64,000 nt of DNA from Amyelois transitella (taxonomy: Eukaryota; Arthropoda; Insecta; Lepidoptera; Pyralidae): positions 3,485,001 to 3,549,000 of the forward strand of contig NC_083532.1 in assembly GCF_032362555.1 (NCBI RefSeq), in the 5' to 3' direction. Below the pieces are notes generated by a model. The model saw only the letters and a list, made by a program, of their open reading frames with translations, did no database searches and was not told the origin of the DNA. Below are positions 11,328-24,000 of this stretch, piece by piece. Position numbers and translations under genes: made by a program. Numbering within the stretch: the stretch's first letter is position 1; every line of letters begins with the position of its first letter.

Positions 11328-12059
11328 AGGTGGTAAACACAATTTCAAAACATGGCAACATTTTTATATTATCTGCAATTTACATAGATTATTAAACAAA
11401 TACATATTTACGATAAAGATTTACGAGCAAAATACTAGTTAGTGATCATTTTTGATTGAATTTAATTACTGTCCTATTTTTGGTCTTGTTTCAGCAATTT
11501 TAGGTCCTCATTCATTGAGCATCCAAATTGTTAAATTATGGATTATCATTAAATAAATGCATTTATGTTTTTACTATCAAAATCTTGGGAGATCGTTGCA
11601 ATATTAGATTCATGTAAGAACATTTCCATCAGAGACAATTGGCAACACTGTAAATAGCAGTATTAAAACATGCTTGCAATTATAACTAGGTAGCACTGTA
11701 TTTTATAAAAAATCACTGACTTTAAATCCCTAATTATAAGCGTTTGAAGCCTTTTCAAGTCTAACTTAATTAATCACATCCTGATGCACCAAATCCATAT
11801 TATTTTAACTTTTACTTAGTCTTTGTTTGTAGTCCCACTCTGACGCTACACAATTTACATACAACACTTAAGTTTCTGAGACTAGTTGCACTGTAACATT
11901 TCATTCACTTAATCACTAACACTATTTAGCACTTCACTTTATAGGTCCAATACAAATCCAATGGGTCTCAATAGGACCCATTTCAGTTCCCGTAGGGCCC
12001 AATAAAGTTCCCATAGGACCCTAATCGAGTCCGTACGACATCATGTCGTATATTGCGTG

Positions 12060-15000
12060 TCATTCGTACGATTCAGACGCCGCTGCGGATCCATTGTCTT
12101 CGATTTCACGAATGTCGTGCGAGTCCAGACTAGAACGAGACTCGGTTTCGCTGTCAGATTCATCTTTCTGTAATAAAATAAATCGAGGTTGTCATCAAAC
12201 ATCTTATATAAATGTCAAATAGAGTAAATCTACGTGTATGAGGTTTATTAGTATTCACGCAAGTTCGAAAGAGTAAGTCGTAAACTCCAGAAATCGCTAG
12301 CGTGCTAGCTCTGTCTCTCTTACTCTCCTACGAAGAAATGAATTTATTAATCCTGGCAGTTTTAATAAGGATAATGAGAAACTCTTATCAAAATATTGCA
12401 TTGTCATCGGTCCTTGATACGTGTGCAAAGTTCCAAGTTGATCAGACGTTTAGAAATCAGTGAAAATTAAGCTCAAAGATTCCGTTACATACATACATAC
12501 ATACAACCCAAGCTAATAAAAGCGTAGTAAAAAGAGGTTTTTAAAGCTTTGTTTGCTCGTTTTAACAATTTGAATATTTTGGCATTTTGATTAAACAACA
12601 ACTCTAGATCGGAATCTTGAGTGGTCGTCAATTGAAATTTAATTGAAGCTTGATGCTATGTTTATATAATATTTTGTTTATAATGTTACAGCATGCTCGT
12701 CGAAATATTATTTTAATTATTTAATATTTTTCTTATTAGAATAAAGTTTTTCTAAACCTTTATGTTAAGTAGACGGGAGACAATATACTTATTATTTCTA
12801 TATTCATATTGTTATTTTGGTAATATAATTTCACTAACTTCCAGGCCAGGTTCAGCTTTTTGGCGTGATAATAGAATTCAAATAATGACACGTTGCTAGC
12901 CCATCGCCTAAAAGGAGAATCCCAAGTTTACAACCCTTAGTCGCCTTTTACGACATCCATGGGAAAGATATGGAGTAATTGTCCTACTATTTTTTTTCTA
13001 TTGGTACCAGGAACCACACGGCACAACCAGACCAGACCGGTAATAATTCGTACATACACACCTTAAGCGTGAAAGCAGTATAAACGGGCGGGTTGGTGTG
13101 ATATCGGCAGGAGGACGAAGGCAAAGGAAGCTTCGGTATCGGCTCCCCGCACACAGAGAGGCCTCGGGAGTCGCCGCAGGCCGAGAACAGTACCTGTGAC
13201 AAAAACTCTGATCATCATTACCTAGTCTACATACATACATAATTATGATCACGTCTATATACCTTGCGAGGAAGACAGAGCCAACAGTCTTGAAAAAACT
13301 GAATGACTACGTTCAGCTATTTGGCTTAATGATAGATTTGAGGTTCAATAGTGACAGGTTGCGAGCCCATCGCCTAGAAAAGTATCCCAAATTTGTACGG
13401 ATATCGTAAAAGGCGACTAAGGGATAGGCCCTTAGTCGCCTTTTACGATATCCATGGGAAAGAGATGGAGTGGCCCTATTATTTTTTGTATTGGTGCCGG
13501 GAACCACACGGCAAAAATTTTATCCCTATTGGTCCCTTTTCGCCAGATTTTAATACCAGTTGACACTCTCTCATCAGAATATGGTCATTACATACATACA
13601 TTCATATATACACATGGTCACGTCTATATCCCTTGCGGGGTAGACAGAGCCAACAGTCTTGAAAAGGCTGAATGGCCACGTGGTCATGGTCATTATTAGA
13701 CAATCAATCCCCTTTATGCCATTCGTTATATACATACTTGTTGTGAGTCGTGCAATATATGTTTGTAGCAATATTTCGCAGCCGGCAGCGCGTGATGTGT
13801 ACAACGCACCACGTCGTCGGTGAAGATGCAGCGGCCGATTGAAGCGTTTCTAGGGTTATTGTCGCGCTGGAAAATAGAGAAAATAATATGTATTTGTATC
13901 GATTTTATAATTTATAAACTTGGAATTCTTCTTTTAGGCGATGGGTTAGCAACCTGTCACTATTTGAATCTCAATTCTATCATTAAGCCAAATAGCTGAA
14001 CGTGGCCATTTAGTCTTCAAGACTGTTGGCTCTGTCTACCCCGCATGGGATATAGACGTGATCATATGTATGTATGTATGTATGTTTATAATTTATAATG
14101 CCGTGTGGTTGCCGGAATTTTGGAATAGAACCACTTCATATTTTGGCTATGGATTCAGTAGTGTTCGCGTGAAAATTTAACAAACAAACAAACATCCATC
14201 CATTCATACATACATACTCAAAAATCTTTCGCATTGATTGTGCCATGTGGTACCCGGCAGCAATACAAAAAAGAATAGGACCACTCCATCTCTTTCCCAT
14301 GGATGTCGTAAAAGGCGATTAAGGGATAGGCTTACAAACTTGAGATTCCTTTCCGGGCGATGTGCTAGCAACCTGTCACTGTATTTGAATCTCAATCCTA
14401 TCATTAAGCCCAACAGCTGAACGTGGCCATTCAGTCTTTTCAAGACTGTTGGCTCTGTCTAGGGACAGAGGGATATAAAATAGAATAGAATAGATTTATT
14501 TTCAAAATTGGACACAAGGTATCACTTATTGACGTCACATAACATGAAGACAAGTACATCACGATGTAAGAACGGATTCAAAATAAATTCACAAGGTATC
14601 TTTATTTTAAGTTATATGGTGTTTACCCCTTTTACCCGCTCATGTATCCCACGTTATTTGTACTTGGTATGGTTGGCTACAATAAGTTAGAGGTAAGAAG
14701 AGATTTTGCATTAGCACGAATTGTGTTTAGTTTAATCAGGGGCAAGGCGGTTAATTCAGAAATTCTGGCTTATATTAGCCTGTCGGTTCCTGATAAGTAC
14801 GTGCTGCGGAGACGCAGGCCTCGTTTATTTGAGGTACCGGGAGGGCGTACTAGCCTAGTTCAAAAATCTCCGTTTGTTCGCACGTTATTGTTATTAAACG
14901 AGGTGGCGGAATTGGTAGATTTGTTCTCGTGTTCTGTAAGCGAATTCACAAGAGTAACTCACTGTGTGATCTGTTATGGTGCTGTGGGCTGTAGGTAAAT

Positions 15001-18000
15001 GATCCCAGTTGCCTACCGCTTGCTGTTCCGTATCAGATCACATTTCGGTCCTATATTTTGGAATTAGGTACATTGTTTTTATTTTGTTTCTTTTTCATCA
15101 TCAATCATTGTAAGTATACTTATCGCATTAGTGTAATACTGTTAGGATAAGTATAAAGTTTGTGAATAAATAAATAAATAAATAAACATAAATCTAATTA
15201 TAACTACTACCGCTTCCAAAGCGCATGTGTAGACGTGATAATATAAATGAATAATTGGTATAGGCAAGCTTTGTTGGGCTGGAGAGAATCCTAGTTGAGT
15301 CCTTCTCTGGAGAGGATCCTATGAGCACGATCCTGAACTGAGTAAGTCAAGTTTTTAAACGAAGCGACTCCCGTCAGTCTACAGCAACAAATTCAAATTC
15401 TGAATTTCAAATTTAAATTTTTTATCTGTATGTATGTATGTTGATTCAAAATCAATCAACATACATACATACAGATAAACGACCGAGCGGGATGGCGACG
15501 CACTGTGGATGCCCTCTGCACCAGCTAGGGGACATAGGACCTTAAGGCAAGTAAGTCATGTATGTTGATTACAGTTATCAGTAAAACCTCACTGCAGCGG
15601 CCGTTCAGTCTCCAACACTCTTTGACTTGACAATTTAAACGACCAAAACTGACAGACTTATGAAAAACTAGCTGACCCGGCAAACGCTGTTTTGCCAAAT
15701 ATTTTTATATATTATCACGGAACCCTATTTTTTTCCAAAATAAAATATAGTCTATGTTACTCGTGGATAACGTAGCTTTCGAATGGTGAAAGAATTTTTA
15801 AAATCGGTCCAGTAGTTTTTGAGCCTATTCATTACAACCAAACAAACAAAGTTTTCCTCTTTATAATATTAGTGTAGATTAAGACGAGTCGACGTTAAGA
15901 CTCATGTTGTACGGGCGAAATTCTATTTTTATTCAGACTAGACCCAAACCCAATAGAGACTCGGCCCGTCCACCTCACCTTGGCCCGCTTGTGACTCAGC
16001 TTCCTGGCGAGCACGGCGCCGACGCCGAGCGGCCGCCGGTACGACGCGAACGCCTTCAGCTGGCGCAGCTGGCGGCGCTCGCGGGCCGACAGCGGGCCGG
16101 TGCCGGCTTGAGAGTTTATGCTGCCTGAAAATTATATTAAAAAAAAAACAATTTAGTTTTATACCGCCTTTTTCCTACATAAAATATAATTATATTAAAA
16201 AAATATATACATACATATAATCACGTCTATATCCCTTGCGGGGTAGACAGAGCCAACAGTCTTGAACAGACTGATAGGCTATGTTCAGCTATTTGGCTTA
16301 ATGATACAATTGAGATTCAAATAGTGATAGGTTGCTAGCACATCACCTAAAAACGAATACCAAGTTTGTAAGCCTATCCCTTAGTCGCCTTTTACTACAT
16401 CCATGGGAAAGTTGTCCTATTCTTTTTTGTATTGGTGCTGGGAACCACACGGCACTCAATATATATAATATACATAACATGTATTTTATGTATGTATGTA
16501 TGTTTTTCCTACATTTGCGTTTTCGAAGTGTTACCAACGTTTTTATTTTGTTTTAACTTTCATAAAGTGACACCTTTTTTAAATTAATAAGTTTAACATA
16601 AATACATAAGGTCACGTCTATATCCCTAGCGGGGTAGACAGAGCCAACAGTCTTGAAAAGACTGATAGGCCACGCTCAGCTGTTTGGCTTTAAGATTAAT
16701 TGAGATTCAAATAGTAAGAGGTTGCTAGCCCATCGCATTGCTAACTCTTCGGAAACGCAAGTGTAGGAAAAACATACATACTAGAGTTGCCACGAATAGT
16801 GAATTGGCCGAATACCGAATTCCGAATATTCGGCAACGCGGACGGCCGAAGCGCCGAATATTCGGCCGCCGAATATTCGGCACGAAATACATCCCTATAA
16901 TCTTTCCACTGCATTTATTCTGCTTTGATGCTTCTTTTGCCATACCCAAATTTCACTCCCATACATTAATTTTGGAACCAACACGCCCCTATGCACAGCC
17001 AGTCGAGCCTTTTTGGATAGTTTCTGACTGCTCATATAGGCATGCAAAGCTCCATTCTAATGATGAGGTGGACGTGGAGAAGAGTGCTGTGGCAAACCAG
17101 TTGGATCTTTATTTGAACAGTTCGCTTAGATCGGAAGGCCGATCCTTACAAGTGGTGGTTCGCAAACGAAAAACAATTCCCAAACCTTTCGAAATTAGCT
17201 AAAGTTTATCTTTCTTCTCCTGGAAGTAGCGTGTATAGTGAAAGGTTATACGTATTTTTCAAGGATAAAATGTATCCCATTTTATGCCCAGGATAATAAG
17301 GTATAATTATACCAAGTTTCATCGAAATCGAACCGTTAGTTTTCACGTGATGCCTGAAAATACAGACAGACAGATAGACAAAATTTTTTTAAATCACTTA
17401 TTTGGGTTTGGTATCGATCCAGTAGCACTCCCTGCTTTTTATTTTTTCAATATTTTCAATGAACAGAATTGACCCTTCTACTGATTTATTATATATAGAA
17501 GATAGATAGATAACTTACCACTGGTCAATTTTAATTACTAAAGTATTGTAATTTGGAAATAGATACATAATTTTGAGTAATATACGTGTATTTTTTAAAT
17601 GATTTGATATTCGGTATTCGGCCGAATAGTACCTATTATTCGGCCGAATACCGAATAGCATAAAAAGTGGCCGAATAGGCCGAATACCGAATAATTGCCG
17701 AATATTCGTGGCATCTCTAATACATACATACATAAAATACATGTTATGTATCCTACTACTATTATAAAGGCGAAAGTTTGTATGGATGTTTGTTACTCTT
17801 TCACGCAAAAACTACTGAATCGATTACCATGAAATTTGGTATGTAGGTAGCTGAAGACCCAGAATAACACATCGCGGGCGGCCTCTAGTATTATAATATA
17901 TACATATGTATGTATACGAATGTATGTATGTATGTACTCAACAATATTGTTCCTTCTCCACTTTCAACGCGTAGAGATACTGCCTCCTAGCGGTCTGCAG

Positions 18001-21000
18001 AAGAGTGCGCAGCCTCCCCATCTGCCTGATGTAAGCCGATTGGAGACTCTTCAACGTGTTCCTGGCTTCGCAGACCGCTTCCTCGGCGGTGAATACGCCT
18101 GCTCGCCTGGAAATTAATAGAAAAATATGTATGTTTTTAGCAGGAAAAATTAATAAGATATTTAAATAAATATACCGTGCCGTGTGGTTCCCGGCGCCAT
18201 TGAAAAAAAGAATAGGACCACTCAATCTCTTTCCCATGGATGTCGTAAAAGGCGACTAAGGGATAGGCTTACAAACTTGGGATTCTTCTTTAGGCGATGG
18301 GCTAGCACAACCTGTCACTATTTAATTCTCAGTTTTATCATTAAGCCAAATAGCTTAACGTGGACATTCAGTCTTTTCAAGACTGTTGGCTCTGTCTGCC
18401 CCGCAAGGGATATAGACGTGACCATATGTATGTATATTTATTTTTGTATACAAAGTTAAGTTTTCAAGTTTAATAACTTTGTTGTACCTTACTTACATAC
18501 ATACATATATATTTATTTTTACAAAATGCAAATGTACAGCACAATTGGCGGACTAATTATTAATAAATTGTTCGCCGCGAACTTATGAAAGTCAGCTTAG
18601 GATCTGGTATAGCTTCCTCTGTCCACCCCGCTAGAGCTAGAGACGTGTCTTTATGTTTGATCTAGATAGGGTGCCTTGTAACTTTTGGCTCTGTCCATCC
18701 CGTAAGGGGTTAAGACGTAAAATAGGTATGTGTGTCCATGTAACATTTTAGATTGTGCGTCTTTTGATTCTGTCTACCCCGTAAGAGGTTAAACAAGTGA
18801 CTTAGCCATGACACCACCCATAGAGGTGATGTTACAATTTCGTATACACATAGCTGCCTCTGTCCGGCCCGCTAGAGTCAGAGATTAGTTCTACATTCAT
18901 TCATGTTTTATTAATGTAGACAAAGACAATGTGCATTCGTCCACGATTTAGATTTAAGAGATCTACATTTGTAAATTGACGTCCGATGAAAATGCTGCAG
19001 TGTAGTTTGTTCCGCCGCTTCTTCTACACATGCGCTTTGGAAGCGGCAGCAGTTATAATTAGATTTAAGTGATGTGACGTCAATAAGTAATACCTTGTAT
19101 CCACAATTTTGAAAATTAATCTATTCTATTCTATTATAGGACCACTCCATCTCTTTCCCATGGATTTCGTAAAAGGCGACTAAGGGATAGGCTTACAAAC
19201 TTGGGATTCTTTTTTTAGGCGATGGGCTAGCAACCTGTCACTATTTGAATCTCAATTGTGTTTAGTAAGTTAGCAGCGAGCGGCTTTATACGCAACTACC
19301 GACTTATTTTTATTTTATTGAAAATATGTATTTGAATGCTCACACCAACAAATGTACATATTTACTTTAAATGTTTTCTCTGTAAGTGAAATGTAAATTT
19401 CTTTGAGAAATAAAGTTCTTTAACCAGAATTCCATCATAAAGCCAAACAGCTGGACGTGGCCCATCAGTCTTTTCGAGACTGTTGGCTCTGTCTACCCCG
19501 CAAGGGACGCGACTCACCACAGCGGCCGCAGCTCGCAGGGCGCCTCCTCGTCGCCGGAGCAGTCGCGGAGGCCGGCGTCCAGCGTGACGTCATCGCAGTC
19601 GCTGTCGCTGGCGCTGTGGCACTCCAGTATGGCCGCCGAGTGCGCAGAGTTCTGCGCAGGCGCATCTATTTGCTCTGCGGACACGGTGACATTATTATTA
19701 TTATTATTATATACTTTAAACACACTAGCAGCTCATTAAGCTGATGCGTGTGAATTTTGATGCTTGGAGATTTTTAAATTTAACATGTTGTTATATATTT
19801 ATTTTATTGTGGAATTAAAAGCTGATGAAACTTTACAATAAAATATATTAGATTGTTAAGACTAGATTTTAACCGCTGTTTTGTCTGAACAAAGGTACGT
19901 ACGGCCTACGAAAAAATACAGAATTTTCGCAAATCCCACGTGATGGAAGTCCCCGATGAGATGGAAACTCTAAACGGAAGTTTGTTTAAATAAATAAAAC
20001 ATGGACCACCGTAAAAACTGTGGACCAATTCTCATCAAAAACGGTTTAGCACTTTTTGAAAAATATTTCATATTTATTATTGGTGTGGATTTGTGGGATA
20101 ATCGATAATGAGCTACAATGCGTGCCAATTCGCTAAGCGTGTGTGGAATTCGCGACACACGCTTAGCCAATTTTAATTGACTCAGCTTCTAATCCTACTA
20201 CTTTATTATAATTGGTTAATTTTGACAACAATCAAATATTTAAACTAAAAATAAAAACATATTTTTCAAACAAATATGTTATTAACAAATGACTCAAAGC
20301 ATAGATTAAGAGTAAACATTTTTCTCATAATAATTGTAAAAAATAAGTTAATTTACAAATGACTGATAAATAAATAAGACAAACATTAGAACCTTAAGAG
20401 TAAATAAACTCATTACGTATCTATATTGAAAACAAGTTAATTTAAGTGGTAGGTAGTTCAAATCTATACTAATATTATAAAGCTGAAGTTTTTTTGTTTG
20501 TTTGTTTGAACGCGCTAATCTCAGGATCTACTGGTTCGAATAGAAAAATTCTTTTTGTGTTGAATAGACCTTTTATCGAGAAAGGCTTTAGGCTATATAA
20601 CATCACGCTGCAACTATAAGGAGCAAAGAAATAATGGAATATGTGAAAAAACCGGGGAACATTATTCATCCTTGATGCCCAAAACAACTATACCACGCGA
20701 ACGAAGTCGCGGGCACCGCTAGTATATACATCACTACATATTATACAACAAAGTCGCTATTTTAGTCTGTTTGTCTGTATGCTTAAATCTTTAAAATTAC
20801 GCAACGGATTTTGATGTGATTTTTTGTAACAGGTAGAGTGATTCAAGAGGAAGGTTTTTATGTTTAATAACATTTATAATTTTGCACCCGTGCGAAGCCG
20901 GGGCGGGTCGCTAGTATATACAATATAAACTTACTGAAAGGATCAATGGGGGTCGGCGAAGTCTGATCTTGGTCAGCGGGGTCACTGACCACTGACACCG

Positions 21001-24000
21001 ATGACGCACAAGACGTCGTCCTCGGCCGCTCTGGTCTGAAATCATCATTCATTTAGTGATCATCATCCTGCCGTGTGGTTCCCGGCATTTTGGAATAGGA
21101 CTTTTCCCATGGATGACGTGAAACGCGGCTAAGGAATAGGCTAATAAACTTGGGATTCTTCTTTTACTCGATGGGCTAACAACCTGTCACTGGGCCAATC
21201 ACTGGAAGTTGATTCACCATCAGCTCAAATTCTGAACGTTTCAGATCAAATTTAATCAAACTTAAGAACAAAGAAGACTACGTTCATTTTGAGGCTGATA
21301 GCAGACTGTGGTTATAAAGTGTGGGCCGTTGAGCACACAGTTCTCACCAGACATAATGCTGAAGTTGATTCACCATCAGCTCAAATTCTGAACGTTTCAG
21401 ATCAAATTTAATCAAACTTAAGAACAAAGAAGACTACGTTCATTTTGAGGCTGATAGCAGACTGTGGTTATAAAGTGTGGGCCGTTGAGCACACAGTTCT
21501 CACCAGACATAATTCTGAAGTTGATTCACCATCAGCTCAAATTCTGAACGTTTCAGATCAAATTTAATCAAACTTAAGAACAAAGAAGACTACGTTCATT
21601 TTGAGGCTGATAACAGACTGTGGTTATAAAGTGTGGGCCGTTGAGCACACAGTTCTCACCAGACATAATTCTGAAGTTGATTCACCATCAGCTCAAATTC
21701 TGAACGTTTCAGATCAAATTTAATCAAACTTAAGAACAAAGAAGACTACGTTCATTTTGAGGCTGATAGCAGACTGTGGTTATAAAGTGTGGGCCGTTGA
21801 GCACACAGTTCTCACCAGACATAATTCTGAAGTTGATTCACCATCAGCTCAAATTCTGAACGTTTCAGATCAAATTTAATCAAACTTAAGAACAAAGAAG
21901 ACTACGTTCATTTTGAGGCTGATAGCAGACTGTGGTTATAAAGTGTGGGCCGTTGAGCACACAGTTCTCACCAGACATAATTCTGAAGTTGATTCACCAT
22001 CAGCTCAAATTCTGAACGTTTCAGATCAAATTTAATCAAACTTAAGAACAAAGAAGACTACATTCATTTTGAGGCTGATAGCAGACTGTGGTTATAAAGT
22101 GTGGGCCGTTGAGCATAGTTGTCACCTGACATAGTGCTGCAGCTGGTTCAGCATGGTCTCCGTGGTGGCCACGGGCGGCGGCGGCGCGGACGCGCGGTGC
22201 CGGCTGTGCAGCGCCGCCCGCGCATGCTCGAAACACAGGCTGGAATTTATTACAATATAATATGTATTATTGTCTAATTCTTTATTAAAACTCTTGCGTG
22301 GGTGGCTAACAGACCACTGACGCACCCACTATTAAAACTCTTTTGCCCAAAAAAAATACCAGGAATCTGGAATACTTTACCCAAAGACCTCAGATATCCA
22401 ACAAGGAAGAGTTACAGTTTAAAAGAATAGTACATTATTTCTTCCTTACCGTGTGGCTCCCGGCACCAATAGAAAAAAAGAATAGGACCACTCCATCCCT
22501 CTCCCATGGATGTCGTAAAAGGCGACTAAGGGGTAGGCTTGGGAAATATTTGGCTTATAAACTTGGGATTCTTCTTTTAGGCGATGTGCTAGCAACCCGT
22601 CACTATTTGAATCTCAATTCTATCATTAAGCCAAACAGCTGAACGTGGCCTATCAGTCTTTTCGGGACTGTTGGCTCTATCTACCCCGTAAGGAATAAAG
22701 ACGTGATTGTGTGTATGTATGTATCTGTATCTCACCTCTGGTCCCGATGCTCCCTCTCTTTCGGCGCCGGCTCCTGACACCTCTCCCCGTCGCTGTATGC
22801 GTGTGCGCATTGTCGATACGGCGCGGTGGGATCTCTTGTGATGTGCGAGAAACAGTACTGCCTGCCCGATACGACTGGAAGCGTGCATTCGTAGCCTTTG
22901 TACGCGCATGCGCGAGAACGCGACACGATTTCCTTTTGCAACTGAAAAGGGAAATAACAGCGTTGAATTTCGTACAATCGTAATCGTGTATGAAATAAGC
23001 TTTGATTTTACATACCGCACTTTCGGTGCAACAAAGTCACAACTCTCTTTTAAATTTTACAGGAGCAAACTTTTAATTTTTTTTTTTCTCTTGTATTTGT
23101 TCATTTCTTGATTACTATTTATAGTAGGTTTAACATCTTTGCAATATTAATTGTTTACTTTCGCGGATGCTTTTGTTGCCCCAAGTAAAGTTATGATTCA
23201 AAAACAATTTGGCATACTTAGTTTGTTTTTGCAATTTTGGCTGTGACTTCGTTGCATCGAAGGTGCGATACATACATAAAATCGTCTACATCCCTGGAGG
23301 GGTAGACGGAGCCAACAGTCTCGAAAAGACCAATAGGCCACGTTCTGTTGTTTGGCTTAATGATAGAATTGAGATTCAAATACTACCAGGTTGCCAGCCC
23401 ATCGCCTAAACGAAGGATCCCATCATAAGCGTATCCATTAGTCACCTATTAAAAATTCGCCTTGTTCTTTTCAAATTATTGGTTGTGCCGTGTGGTTCCC
23501 GGAACTATAGAATAGGACCGCTCCATAATTTTCCATTGATTTCGTTACAAGCGACTAATGGAAAGGCTAATAAACTTGGGATTCCTCTTGTAGGCGATGG
23601 ACTAGCAACCTCTCACTATTTGAATCTCATTCCATCATTACCTAAGTCATACGGCTCTGTCCACCATGCTAGGGACCTAGACGTGATTATACAAATGTAG
23701 GTAAAAACAGAAAAATTCAATGTTTCTTTCTAATTTTCGCTAGTTACAGGTTGCACCCTAAGGTATTATGGATCGCGATGTTTTTTTTTTTAACTTCCTC
23801 TCTCGAAAAGCCAAGCCTTCGTCACCCAAGGCTCATCAATGTATTTTTCGAAACTTCTAGATAATGATTATCCCAAATTATGCAAAAAAAACAATCGTAG
23901 GTATTGAATTCACTTGAATGAAACAATAATTGTCCTCAGGTAAAAACATCGAATCACAGTCTTATCTTAATTGTTAGACCCTTTTACTTCCGAGAAAAAC

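Larger units (their letters stand above)
9016..12059. other. Convergent 3' flanks of the membrane-protein gene and KANSL2
   Basis: This stretch has no coding exon that I can support. It should hold the 3' untranslated regions of the plus-strand gene ending at 9015 and of KANSL2 ending at 12060. It is AT-rich and lacks the abundant 260-bp repeat. A small hairpin (ATGGGTC...GACCCAT, around 11959-11981) lies in the likely KANSL2 3' UTR. Confidence 0.5.

Noticed and set aside
14642..14998. Host gene of 118 residues
   Set aside because: The sequence is the usual C-terminal tail of a LINE ORF and ends at an (AATA)n tail.
16738..17202. Plus-strand open frame of 154 codons
   Set aside because: It crosses the terminal inverted repeat and palindromes of the hAT relic. 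Only its last part is former transposase, and the true domain continues in another frame.
21205..22125. CRISPR array or centromeric satellite
   Set aside because: The repeats are directly adjacent with no spacers, in a eukaryotic intron, and contain KANSL2 exon sequence.
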